From positions 1 through 20,733 of the forward strand of contig WAPH01000015.1 of assembly GCA_015520895.1 (NCBI GenBank): a DNA stretch of 20,733 nucleotides. The letters run 5' to 3'. Shown piece after piece: positions 6,369 through 13,864 of this stretch; within the stretch, counting starts at the first letter, position 1; every line of letters starts with the position of its first letter. This DNA is from Nanobdellati archaeon (GTDB lineage: Archaea > EX4484-52 > JAADEF01). The position numbers and the translations under genes are program-made. The notes under the pieces were generated by a model. The model saw nothing but the letters and a program-made list of their open reading frames with translations. It was not told the DNA's origin and searched no databases.

Positions 6369-6944
6369 TTAGTTACTAAGAATCTCAATTAATTCTTTAA
6401 CAGCTTCTATCATTCTACCCTCTCTATTATAAACTATGCTAACCGTGGCTCCTGTAATCATACTATAGGCGCCGGCCAAATGAACATTGTATATTTGATG
6501 AAATCTTATACTCTCTAATTTTTCTTCATCTCTTTTACGAGTATCATCTCTTTTACGCCTAGCATAAATTTCTTCAGGAGAAGCATCTATAATAATTATT
6601 TTAGTGGGTTCCAACTCCTCCAACACCCATAAAGGTAAGCCAGGTAAATATCCTTTAGGAGTTTTTATACTGATATGTGTATCCACAATAATATTACTAT
6701 CTGCTGCCATTCCTGCTATTTTTTTAGCAGCATGTCTTTGAATTTTCTTTTGCGTTTCAGGACTTAATTTTCTCATATCATCTCTATGTTTAACCAAACC
6801 CTCACCCTTTGCAATATCAAACATTACATCACCAAAATTAACAATTTTGTAATTCTTTAATTTTTTAACTGCTTGTTCAACCACACTTGTTTTACCTACT
6901 CCAGGTATACCTGTAATAACAACAATATCTCTATACTCGTGCAT
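6369..6944 (-). CDS. adkA: Archaeal-type adenylate kinase
   Basis: Interconverts ATP + AMP and 2 ADP in the cytosol. At 191 residues it is the AdkA form typical of methanogens and other archaea, not the bacterial Adk. The P loop GIPGVGKT is at residues 12-19; NFGDVMFDIAKGEGLVKHRDDMRKL is the AMP-binding and dimer region; IIVDTHISIKTPKGYLPGLP is the AdkA family signature; and ARRKRDDTRKRD is the arginine-rich lid. The ATG lies 5 bp after the stop of the small membrane protein, with a GGGTG site about 8 nt upstream inside that gene. It belongs to the minus-strand run with the ferredoxin and glutamyl-tRNA synthetase. Confidence 0.96.
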   Translation of the reverse strand: MHEYRDIVVITGIPGVGKTSVVEQAVKKLKNYKIVNFGDVMFDIAKGEGLVKHRDDMRKLSPETQKKIQRHAAKKIAGMAADSNIIVDTHISIKTPKGYLPGLPLWVLEELEPTKIIIIDASPEEIYARRKRDDTRKRDEEKLESIRFHQIYNVHLAGAYSMITGATVSIVYNREGRMIEAVKELIEILSN

Positions 6945-6949
6945 ATACC

Positions 6950-7192
6950 TTACACCCTACTTTGAACAACCAAGATAGCAACTACTATCCATAAAAAACT
7001 TCCAGCCATAAAAAGAATGAATGCTAAAATAGCGGAGAACCAAAAACTAATTGGCGTGGTACCGTAAACCCACTCTAAATGACCTGCTATCCAAGAAGCC
7101 ATAAAAACGAATAAAGTCCCTAGCAACCATAAAATTATTACTTTAAATTCATTAAGTTCTTCTACTTGCTTAATCTCTAACTCCTCATGCAA
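6950..7192 (-). CDS. Small two-helix membrane protein, unknown
   Basis: An 80-residue protein with an acidic N-terminus (HEELEIKQVEELNEFK) and two clear hydrophobic helices: about residues 18-36 (IILWLLGTLFVFMASWIAG) and 48-78 (FWFSAILAFILFMAGSFLWIVVAILVV). It resembles small archaeal membrane proteins, but I recognise no family. The start is TTG at 7192: GGTGAG lies 5-6 nt upstream, and the nearby ATG at 7188 is out of frame and leads to a quick stop. It sits tightly between ferredoxin and adkA, so co-expression is near certain. DUF106/EMC3-like proteins are known neighbours of adkA in archaea, but this one is too short and lacks their features. Confidence 0.75.
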   Translation of the reverse strand: MHEELEIKQVEELNEFKVIILWLLGTLFVFMASWIAGHLEWVYGTTPISFWFSAILAFILFMAGSFLWIVVAILVVQSRV

Positions 7193-7202
7193 TTACCTCA
7201 CC

Positions 7203-7436
7203 CTATTCATTTTCCTCAACACTTATAGATTTAGTAGGACATGCAGATTCTGCTTCTTTAGCTTTAATAACAAGATCATTACTTATCTCCTTTTCTTGAA
7301 TACCTGTAGTTATTGATTCCATCCCTACTAAATTAGATTTCATATCCTTGATCTCAAATATCTCAGGAGCAATAGAAGCACATACTCCACAACCTATACA
7401 AGTATCTTTGTTAACTTTAACTTTAAACTTTGTCAA
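7203..7436 (-). CDS. Single-cluster [4Fe-4S] ferredoxin
   Basis: Small electron carrier. From the chosen start it has 77 residues, opening TKFKVKVNKDTCIGCGVCASIAPEIFEI. The first three ligands are in CxxCxxC (CIGCGVC), and the fourth is the Cys of ACPTKSI near the C-terminus, giving one [4Fe-4S] cluster as in the Thermococcus/Pyrococcus ferredoxins. Unlike those proteins it lacks the disulfide cysteine after the third ligand (Ala at that place). I choose TTG 7436: GGTGA lies 5 nt upstream, and the GTG at 7445 lacks a ribosome site. The gene overlaps the end of the upstream disordered protein by 14 nt. Its redox partner is not in the window. Confidence 0.9.
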   Translation of the reverse strand: MTKFKVKVNKDTCIGCGVCASIAPEIFEIKDMKSNLVGMESITTGIQEKEISNDLVIKAKEAESACPTKSISVEENE

Positions 7437-8103
7437 CAGCCTCACCTCTTATTTTAAAAGATTCTGTAAAATATTTTATCTTCTTGTTAATACTCTCTAA
7501 TTCTTCTATACTAGATTTTAATGCACCTACTTCTTTATCACGAGCTAAATTCAATTCACTAATTACTCTCTCCAAAGTGAGTAAAGAAGTTTTAAGACTC
7601 ATAAGTTCGTTGATTATCTCTTTGTATTTTTGAACACTTATAAATAAAGGAGGTACTACTTTAGCGCTTAATTCTATCTCTTCTTTCATGGTTTCATCCT
7701 CATGAGAATGTCCCTCCAAAGAACTTGCTTCTGTTTCTTGAGCGTTTTCATCTATCTTAAAAATGTTATCCACTTTAGAAGAAGAAGTACTTTGAGATCC
7801 CCCTTCTTCAATAATAGTTTTATCAGAATTTTGAGTAGTAGTATTTACGTCTTTATTTTCAATTTTTGTCTCTTTTTGTTCTTTATCTTCCGGTGAAGGT
7901 TGCAAAGCATCATTTATAGAAGGAAAAGGATGAACAGACGGAGACTTAATTTGATCATTACTTTTTAAATCACCTTCTTTATCCATTGAATTTTTAATTT
8001 CTCCGGAAGAAACAGGTACTTGTTTTTCAGCAATATTGTCTTTTATAGCTTGGAACTCTTTTTCAGTATTTTCATTTTTATGCTTTCTTAAAAATCCAAG
8101 CAT
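7423..8103 (-). CDS. Disordered protein with conserved-looking C-terminal helical domain
   Basis: 226 residues, function unknown. The basic N-terminus (MLGFLRKHKNEN) is followed by about 120 low-complexity residues rich in Ser, Glu, Asp, Asn and Thr, surely disordered. From about residue 150 the sequence changes to an ordered helical segment: PPLFISVQKYKEIINELMSL, then LLTLERVISELNLARDKEVGALKSSIEELESINKKI, a probable coiled coil. From memory, helical segments opening in this PPLF-x-KY way recur in DPANN and related archaea; this is a recollection, not a search. ATG 8103 has GGTGA 6 nt upstream, better than GTG 8112. It lies between gltX and the ferredoxin and overlaps the latter. Confidence 0.75.
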   Translation of the reverse strand: MLGFLRKHKNENTEKEFQAIKDNIAEKQVPVSSGEIKNSMDKEGDLKSNDQIKSPSVHPFPSINDALQPSPEDKEQKETKIENKDVNTTTQNSDKTIIEEGGSQSTSSSKVDNIFKIDENAQETEASSLEGHSHEDETMKEEIELSAKVVPPLFISVQKYKEIINELMSLKTSLLTLERVISELNLARDKEVGALKSSIEELESINKKIKYFTESFKIRGEAVDKV

Positions 8104-8114
8104 CCTTCTCACCT

Positions 8115-9809
8115 CTACTTATGGATATAATATAGTTTTACATCTATATATATTTTATCTAACTTTACAAATCCATATCTCTCTAGTTGAAATATAGTCC
8201 CTGGAGGAAAATCAGAGACTCTGTTTTCAATAATACCTCTAACTTTACTTCCATCAGGCATAATAACTGTTGCATCTAAATAATGCAAAGGAGGTAGGTA
8301 ATGTATAACTTTACCTTTCACATCCTCATTCACAACTTCTGCACTTTTTTCATCAATCTTCTTTAATATTAAGGTTTTCTTTAATCTAAAAATCTCGCCT
8401 TTTTTTATGCTGTTCCAATCTTTTTTATCTACATAAACCCAAGAATCTTTATAAGATATAACAAATTTACGCTCCCCGTATTCAGGAATATCAGGATGAT
8501 AAGGAAGAGAAACTACTATATCTTTTTTTAACCCCTTTATAAGTACTTTTACTTTACTTTCTATAAAGAACAGTCTTCGAGCTTTTTTATCAATAATAAC
8601 ACGGTGAATCTTAATAAAATTTTTCATAAACTCGTCATAAGTAGTTTTCTTATCGCGTGCACTAAACCCTGTTTGCAGAACCCATATAGAGAAAGCTTTA
8701 GGATCAAAACCTCTTTTTTTAAATGACCTAACAAACGGCAATCTCACATCATCCCATCCTTCATATTTTCCTTCTTCAATTTCTTTCTTAATCTTAGTAG
8801 TGCTTAACTTCAAATCTTCAAAATTTATTCTACCCATATGAAGAAACTCAGGTAAATCCCAACCCATATATTCGTAAATATAACGTTGTCTTTCAGTATT
8901 AACTAAATGATCTTTCCCTCTTATTACATGAGTAACTCCATTTAAGTGATCGTCTACTGGCACACTAAAATTCATAGTAGGCCATACCACATATTTATCT
9001 TTGGTTAAAGGATGTTGATGCTTAATTATCCTAAAAGCTACCCATTCTCTTACTGCAGGATTCTCATGCTGTAAATCTGTTTTAATACGTAATACAATCT
9101 CCCCTTCATCATATTTACCAGAAAGCATTTCTTTCCATTTATCTAAATTCTCTTTAATACTTTGATCTCGATGAGGGCATGCAACACCTTTAGAAGTATA
9201 ATTCTTAAATTCTTCGGGAGAACAAGTACATACATAAGCAAACCCATCTTTTATAAGGTATTCTGCAACTTCATAATAAATATCCATGCGTTCTGATTGA
9301 GTAATAACTTCGCTTAAATTTTCTTGGATAAGCCACTCTGTATCCTCAACAATCATTTCGTAACTCTCAGGTAAGATATTTTTAGGATTGGTATCTGCAA
9401 TACGTAAAATAAATTTCCCTTTATATTTTCTAGCATACCAATAATTCAAAAGTAAAGTAAATATGTGTCCTAAATGAAGGGGTCCCGAAGGAGATGGCTC
9501 CATTCGCGTTACCACTTTACCTTCTTTTGGGTTCGGGAGGGGTCTTAATTTATTCACTAAATACTCTATGTCGTAAAGGTTTTCTTTCTCTTCTTTATTC
9601 TCCTTTACATTCCCGTATAAAGAAACCTTACCCTCATTCACTTCTTTTATTGCTTCCTCTACAATTTTTTTCACAATAGGTATTTGTTCTTTAGAAATTT
9701 GAGACCTTATCCTTTTCATGACCATCCCAAAAACCGCAGAACTCGTAGCACTACCGTGTTTAGCCTTATTTTTTGACGCTTCTTCTAATGCTATTGCCTT
9801 TATATCCAT
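8115..9809 (-). CDS. gltX: Glutamyl-tRNA synthetase, archaeal type
   Basis: Charges tRNA with glutamate. At 564 residues it is the archaeal/eukaryotic GlxRS form. An N-terminal appended region of about 90 residues precedes the class I catalytic core RMEPSPSGPLHLGH (HIGH-type motif at 112-115). A zinc-binding knuckle is visible as C194, C196, C211 and H213. The KMSKS-type motif is KLSTTK at 334-339. The C-terminal beta-barrel anticodon domain shows the eukaryote-like pattern rather than the bacterial helical cage. Archaeal enzymes of this type are usually non-discriminating and make Glu-tRNA(Gln) for GatDE; that cannot be checked here. The start ATG has no ribosome site, but TTTTTAAAGG sits about 27 nt upstream, so a leaderless start is likely, with its promoter in the end of the upstream gene. 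Confidence 0.96.
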   Translation of the reverse strand: MDIKAIALEEASKNKAKHGSATSSAVFGMVMKRIRSQISKEQIPIVKKIVEEAIKEVNEGKVSLYGNVKENKEEKENLYDIEYLVNKLRPLPNPKEGKVVTRMEPSPSGPLHLGHIFTLLLNYWYARKYKGKFILRIADTNPKNILPESYEMIVEDTEWLIQENLSEVITQSERMDIYYEVAEYLIKDGFAYVCTCSPEEFKNYTSKGVACPHRDQSIKENLDKWKEMLSGKYDEGEIVLRIKTDLQHENPAVREWVAFRIIKHQHPLTKDKYVVWPTMNFSVPVDDHLNGVTHVIRGKDHLVNTERQRYIYEYMGWDLPEFLHMGRINFEDLKLSTTKIKKEIEEGKYEGWDDVRLPFVRSFKKRGFDPKAFSIWVLQTGFSARDKKTTYDEFMKNFIKIHRVIIDKKARRLFFIESKVKVLIKGLKKDIVVSLPYHPDIPEYGERKFVISYKDSWVYVDKKDWNSIKKGEIFRLKKTLILKKIDEKSAEVVNEDVKGKVIHYLPPLHYLDATVIMPDGSKVRGIIENRVSDFPPGTIFQLERYGFVKLDKIYIDVKLYYIHK

Positions 9810-9833
9810 AAAAATTAAGCCTTTAACAAACCT

Positions 9834-10511
9834 TTAAAAATTTGTTGATGGAATGGTAGCACTGATCTCAACAAAATCTTGATTCTTATCAAGTAATTTA
9901 AGTATGAGATCATAAGGTAGACAAAGAGAAGGTTGAACACTTATAATAATGGAGGTATCTTTTGTATGCACATAACCATTACCACTTTCACAACTTTCAT
10001 TATCTAGCAATATTCTAATTTTGTTCCCTTGCAAAGTCACACCATAAACTTTATTATATACCTCATTAATAACCTCTGAGACATTTAAAGGTTGTAAAGA
10101 ATCTTTTGTTCCGATTCGAGTAACATTTATTCTCAAAACTTTATTTTCCAAGATATAATAACTTCCTACTTGTGATAAATTAATATCCTTATATTCTTTA
10201 GCGTCTCCTAAACTCTTAAAATGAAACGAGGGGTTATGATCAAAAGTCCATAATAACATATTATCTTTTATTTTCATGTTGCCTTCTTCAAAAGCACATC
10301 TTATCTCCTTCTCACTTCCAGGAGCATAATTCCATACCTCTATTATAGAATTGTGAAGATAGGACAAACAATTAAAAGAATGATATAGTTTAGATTCTTC
10401 GTATTTCTCTTTTAGAGGAGGAGTTAAAGCATTAATTACAATCATCAACACAGCCCCAATAATAGCCACATACAAAGCTCCTGATAAAAGAGGCGATTCA
10501 CCTTTATTCAT
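9834..10511 (-). CDS. Putative pilin-like exported protein with class III signal sequence
   Basis: 225 residues. The N-terminus MNKGESPLLSGALYVAIIGAVLMIVINAL has a very short charged leader ending in KG, followed at once by a hydrophobic helix. That is the arrangement cleaved by archaeal prepilin peptidase (PibD/FlaK) in pilins and archaellins. The rest (about 30-225) is a predicted beta-rich extracellular domain with four or five cysteines (for example FNCL, IRCAF, ESCESG, SLCLP), which may form disulfides. The family is not recognised. Its ATG overlaps the stop of the S4-domain gene as TAATG, so the two are translated together. An ordinary N-terminally anchored protein is the alternative. 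Confidence 0.7.
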   Translation of the reverse strand: MNKGESPLLSGALYVAIIGAVLMIVINALTPPLKEKYEESKLYHSFNCLSYLHNSIIEVWNYAPGSEKEIRCAFEEGNMKIKDNMLLWTFDHNPSFHFKSLGDAKEYKDINLSQVGSYYILENKVLRINVTRIGTKDSLQPLNVSEVINEVYNKVYGVTLQGNKIRILLDNESCESGNGYVHTKDTSIIISVQPSLCLPYDLILKLLDKNQDFVEISATIPSTNF

Positions 10512-11038
10512 TATCTCACTACTCTTTTATAAACGACATATTGATTATACGAGTACAATGATAGAAATACGTCTAAGAGTTTAAACTTTAAATTTTTCAA
10601 GATCTCATCCAATATCTCTTTTTTGAATCTAAATTCCTCGTAATTATTAGTGTATTTCATTACTACTAATTCAATCTCCTCTTTTATATGGTTTTGAATA
10701 TCCAAAGGATAAAGATTGGAAGCGTACAATAAAGAAGGTTCACCTCCGTTTAGAAGTCCGCTTAACCTAAAAAACTGTTTCTCGCTCTCATTCACATGAA
10801 GCATCACAGCACTTTTTACATTTAAAAAAGCACTAGCATGCTTTTTACTTAACTTAAGTAAATCAAAGAACTCCCATCCTATAGAAAGAAGAAGAGAAGG
10901 AACCTTTACTTCTCCTTCAACAATTATATTCTTATTAACATATTTGCCGTTAACCTTTACTAAGCCACTTTCTACTATTGCTAACGCTTTTGTCTCATCG
11001 ATTTTATATTTCCTCTGCAAATATTCTTTTAACATCAT
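10511..11038 (-). CDS. S4-domain RNA-binding protein with unknown C-terminal region
   Basis: 175 residues. Residues 3-48 (LKEYLQRKYKIDETKALAIVESGLVKVNGKYVNKNIIVEGE) read as an S4 RNA-binding module like that of TlyA-type methyltransferases, RluA-type synthases and ribosomal protein S4: helix, helix, then the GLVKVNGKxV turn and a strand. The remaining 125 residues are helical. They contain neither a methyltransferase SAM loop nor a pseudouridine synthase Asp motif, so the effector part is unknown. A heat-shock Hsp15-like rescue factor would also start this way but is shorter. It is the first gene of a pair with the pilin-like gene and diverges from the TrmB-like regulator. ATG 11038 and ATG 11035 are both possible starts. 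Confidence 0.65.
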   Translation of the reverse strand: MMLKEYLQRKYKIDETKALAIVESGLVKVNGKYVNKNIIVEGEVKVPSLLLSIGWEFFDLLKLSKKHASAFLNVKSAVMLHVNESEKQFFRLSGLLNGGEPSLLYASNLYPLDIQNHIKEEIELVVMKYTNNYEEFRFKKEILDEILKNLKFKLLDVFLSLYSYNQYVVYKRVVR

Positions 11039-11132
11039 ATCAATATTATTCTAAAAACTCCTTAAAATAAATTATTTCTTTGACTGATAGTTATAACTTA
11101 GTAATGGTTACATTAGAATAATTTTTTAAATA

Positions 11133-11162
11133 TTTTGGAATTATAAAATATAATTACCAAAA
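11133..11162. promoter_or_regulatory. Near-perfect palindrome in divergent promoter region
   Basis: TTTTGGAATTATA (11133-11145) is followed by AAA and then TATAATTACCAAAA (11149-11162), an inverted repeat broken by a single extra A. It sits midway in the 196-bp AT-rich gap (11039-11234) between the S4-domain gene and the TrmB-like gene, overlapping TATA-like runs for both. This is the size and place expected for an operator, most simply of the TrmB-like protein itself. The rest of the gap holds only AT-rich promoter-like sequence and the 8-mer TAAGTGCT at 11193, repeated at 11263. Confidence 0.55.
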
Positions 11163-11234
11163 ATATAAATATTTTACCTTACAATAATAAATTAAGTGCT
11201 AAAAAGATTACTAATTCAACCAATATAATTACAT

Positions 11235-12092
11235 ATGGTGATAAATGTGAAAGAAAAAAAACTAAGTGCTCATAAGGAATTAGTTAGTGGTGAAGCAGTA
11301 GAAGCTTTAAAGTCTATAGGCCTTAATCTATATGAACGCAAACTTTATGTTGCATTACTGGCAAAAGGTACTGCAACAGCAGGAGAGTTATCAGAACTCT
11401 CAGGAGTTCCTAGAGCAAGAGTTTATGATGTATTAGAAAGTTTAGCAGACAAGGGTTTTGTAATAATTCAACAGTCCAAACCTTTAAGATATGTGGCGTT
11501 ATCACCCAAAGAAGCATTAGATAGAGCAGCAAACGTCATTAAAGAAAAAATGAAATCTTCTCTAGAATTACTTCAGAAGTTTAAAGAAAATCCTGTTATA
11601 GAACAACTCGAAAAACTACACCAAGAAAGATTGGAAGAAATAGATAGTGCCGAATTAGTAGGAACTGTTAAAGGTAAATACATTATAGATCAACATGAAG
11701 AAAGTATATTAAGAAATTCTAGGGAATCTATAGACATAATAACCTCTGATGAAGGATTGAAAGAACTTTACAGAAAATATGCAGCATTATTACAAGAAGC
11801 CTATGAGCAAGGTATAAAAATAAGAATTTTAGCACCTATAACAGAAGAGAATAAAAAGATTGCAGAAATTCTCAGCGATATTGCAGAAATAAGAAATATA
11901 AACATTGATGAAGTTCCTTATACACGCATGATATTAGGTGATAAAAAACAAGCAGTAGTTCACCTAACACATGATAAAGAAACCCATCCTGTACAACAAA
12001 CATCTATATGGACAGGTACAGAACATTTTGTAAGTAATTTTGCATCCAAACTCTATGAAATGTTATGGGAAAAAGGAGAAAAAGTTTTTTGA
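11235..12092 (+). CDS. TrmB-family transcriptional regulator
   Basis: 285-residue DNA-binding regulator. Residues about 20-90 form the TrmB winged helix-turn-helix: ALKSIGLNLYERKLYVALLAKGTATAGELSELSGVPRARVYDVLESLADKGFV, where VPRARVYDVLE is the recognition helix. A helical linker (about 95-135) likely dimerises. The C-terminal part (about 145-285) is the PLD-like sensor domain of the family (YIIDQHEESILRNSRESIDIITS... WTGTEHFVSNFASKLYEMLWE). Family members repress or activate sugar and central-metabolism genes, or act as abundant chromatin proteins (TrmBL2); the ligand here is unknown. Start is uncertain: ATG 11235 or GTG 11247, the latter 4 nt after GGTGAT. A palindrome upstream suggests autoregulation. 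Confidence 0.92.
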   Translation: MVINVKEKKLSAHKELVSGEAVEALKSIGLNLYERKLYVALLAKGTATAGELSELSGVPRARVYDVLESLADKGFVIIQQSKPLRYVALSPKEALDRAANVIKEKMKSSLELLQKFKENPVIEQLEKLHQERLEEIDSAELVGTVKGKYIIDQHEESILRNSRESIDIITSDEGLKELYRKYAALLQEAYEQGIKIRILAPITEENKKIAEILSDIAEIRNINIDEVPYTRMILGDKKQAVVHLTHDKETHPVQQTSIWTGTEHFVSNFASKLYEMLWEKGEKVF

Positions 12093-12112
12093 TTTAAATA
12101 TATTAAAAAAGA
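12085..12112. terminator. Bidirectional oligo-T termination region
   Basis: Between converging trmB-like and nreA, a six-T run (12085-12090) on the plus strand and a six-A run (12107-12112), which is six T on the minus strand, flank ATTTAAATATATT. Archaeal RNA polymerase stops at such T runs. The T runs fall within or at the very end of each coding region, and the gap between stops is only 10 bp. Confidence 0.45.
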
Positions 12113-13170
12113 GTTTTCTGATTTTTTATTCTTTTTAACAAAAGAGATGAGTTAAAAATATCTGAAAATCGTGATAAAGTTTTATGATTAATATAATTTA
12201 AGGCTTCTTTTACATTCTTAAAAATCAAAGGTTTATTTTTTAAAGCATCTCGCACCGATTCTCTTAAAACCCAAACTCCCACAGACCTGTAATATTTTGG
12301 GGAGATAACTCTTAATACAAAAAACGCATACTGCATACCTTCCTTTTTGCAGTACTCTAATAAAGGTAATCTGATAGCATAATATCCTCCGGTAGTGTTA
12401 GAAGCATAATCTTTTCGAGGTTGTAAGAATTCATAATCTCTCACAAAACCAAAAGAGTTTTTTACTTTCTCTATTAGTTCATAAGACCAGAAACTGGGAA
12501 GTGCGAGTATGTAAAAAAGATTATGATACGATTCGTGTATAAATAATCGTACATCTTTCCCTTTTTCGTAAAATTTTATATCTTCGTATATATATTTTGC
12601 TAAAATATCATCCGTTGCAGTAATACTCCATTTTGTAGGAACCAATCTACGATTTCGAAGTAAACCCAAACTGGCAGTAGAAAGCAAAGGTTCGATATCA
12701 TACACATCTTTGCCTTTATAATACAAATAAGTTATGGCATCTTTTGCTTTCAAATCATAATCGTAATAAACTTTTCTTATAATTTTTGGTATCTTAACGT
12801 TAGAAGCTACTCTTAAAGATTTTACCAACCCTTTTTTATAATAAGGAGATACTAACTTATCAAAAATTTCTTCTTTTGAAGGTGATATTTCAATACCTTC
12901 TATTTCCAAAGATAAAGGTTTATGACGTGAAAAAGCAAAAAATTGAAGGTCCTCCTTTAACTTTTCATTTATATTCGGAGTTATATAAGAGTTAACAGAT
13001 TTTCTAAAAGAATAGAATTTAGAAACATTTCCAAAACTTTTCAGATAGTAAACATCATCATATTTCTTAATAATATCTTCTTTTTTATAAGAATCTGCCA
13101 CAACTAATGTTTTAAATTTCTTTTGCTTAGGTTCAAGAATAATAAAAGAAGGTGTAGTAAGGAACATCAT
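12103..13170 (-). CDS. nreA: NreA-type DNA repair protein with C-terminal PCNA-binding motif
   Basis: Archaeal Nre family, implicated in repair of DNA damage with PCNA. Recognised from the family core YYDYDLKAKDAITYLYYKGKDVYDIEPLLSTASLGLLRNRRLVPTKWSITATDDILAKYI, the segment FYILALPSFWSYELIEKV, and the Nre_C-type end region. The last residues NQKTLF form a minimal PIP box (QxxLF at the extreme C-terminus), the known PCNA contact. Typical members are about 400 residues with an N-terminal Cys-rich (zinc) part; here it is absent and only one Cys is seen. The upstream DNA is ndk, so the missing part is not there in another frame. The start is ATG 13170, overlapping the ndk stop as TAATG; a GTG at 13182 is a weaker choice. 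355 residues. Confidence 0.85.
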   Translation of the reverse strand: MMFLTTPSFIILEPKQKKFKTLVVADSYKKEDIIKKYDDVYYLKSFGNVSKFYSFRKSVNSYITPNINEKLKEDLQFFAFSRHKPLSLEIEGIEISPSKEEIFDKLVSPYYKKGLVKSLRVASNVKIPKIIRKVYYDYDLKAKDAITYLYYKGKDVYDIEPLLSTASLGLLRNRRLVPTKWSITATDDILAKYIYEDIKFYEKGKDVRLFIHESYHNLFYILALPSFWSYELIEKVKNSFGFVRDYEFLQPRKDYASNTTGGYYAIRLPLLEYCKKEGMQYAFFVLRVISPKYYRSVGVWVLRESVRDALKNKPLIFKNVKEALNYINHKTLSRFSDIFNSSLLLKRIKNQKTLF

Positions 13171-13637
13171 TAATAAAGCCACTCTTCATCAATGCGTTTA
13201 TAATCAATTAATTCATCGATGTTAAAAAACAAATCTATCTCTCTTTCAGCTGATTCTTTACTATCTGAAGCATGAATTATATTCTTCCCTATATGAAGTC
13301 CATAATCGTGCCTTATAGTTCCAGGAGAAGCTTCCTCAGGGTTTGTTGCACCCACCATTTTCCTTACATTAGTAATAGCATTTTTACCCTCTATTACAAA
13401 GACCACAACAGGACCAGCAGTAATGAACTCTACTAATTCATCATAAAATGGCTTATCTTTATGCTCCAAATAATGCTTTTCTGCCAATTCACGAGGAACT
13501 TGCATCATTTTCAGACCAACGATCTTAAATCCTCTTTTCTCAAATCTTGTTAGTATTTCCCCTACTATACCTCTCTGAATAGCATCTGGTTTTAATATTA
13601 CTAAAGTTCTTTCAATCACAACATCATCATTACCCAT
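13170..13637 (-). CDS. ndk: Nucleoside diphosphate kinase
   Basis: Transfers the gamma phosphate from ATP to other nucleoside diphosphates. At 155 residues it has the usual family length. RTLVILKPDAIQRGIVGEI opens the fold, NPEEASPGTIRHDYG is the conserved turn, and NIIHASDS holds the phosphate-accepting histidine H122. The C-terminal DEEWLY is also typical. ATG 13637 follows AAGGTGAGG at a good distance. The stop overlaps the start of nreA by one base. The order L7Ae-S28e-L24e-ndk is a widespread archaeal arrangement; in many genomes infB (aIF5B) follows, whereas here nreA does. Confidence 0.97.
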   Translation of the reverse strand: MGNDDVVIERTLVILKPDAIQRGIVGEILTRFEKRGFKIVGLKMMQVPRELAEKHYLEHKDKPFYDELVEFITAGPVVVFVIEGKNAITNVRKMVGATNPEEASPGTIRHDYGLHIGKNIIHASDSKESAEREIDLFFNIDELIDYKRIDEEWLY

Positions 13638-13643
13638 AAAACC

Positions 13644-13838
13644 TCACCTTATACTTTTTAGTCTTAACTTTTTACTTTCATGATATGCTTTAGTCCACTT
13701 AACTTCTCGTGGATTCCTCATTTCAAAATTTCTCATACATTTATTACTGCAGAAATAAAAAATAGTACCATCTCTTTTAACAAACATTACTCCTTTTCCA
13801 TCTTGCAGTTCTTTACCACAAAACCTACATACAGGCAT
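13644..13838 (-). CDS. rpl24e: Ribosomal protein L24e
   Basis: 64-residue large-subunit protein with its zinc-binding motif: CRFCGKEL near the start and CSNKC about 25 residues later (two CxxC-type pairs), followed by the basic RNA-binding tail MRNFEMRNPREVKWTKAYHESKK. This is the archaeal single-domain form without the C-terminal extension of eukaryotic eL24. It lies within the L7Ae-S28e-L24e-ndk operon, and the AAGGTGAGG site for ndk begins right after its stop. Confidence 0.96.
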   Translation of the reverse strand: MPVCRFCGKELQDGKGVMFVKRDGTIFYFCSNKCMRNFEMRNPREVKWTKAYHESKKLRLKSIR

Positions 13839-13864
13839 AGCACATCACTTTATAAATCATTACA

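Noticed and set aside
7430..7896. Plus-strand open frames opposite the disordered protein and ferredoxin.
   Set aside because: They are antisense shadows of AT-rich coding sequence, hydrophobic by strand complementarity, without ribosome sites or context.
11193..11270. TAAGTGCT direct repeats at 11193 and 11263 as regulator sites.
   Set aside because: An 8-mer repeated once within 80 bp of AT-rich DNA can occur by chance, and the second copy is coding.
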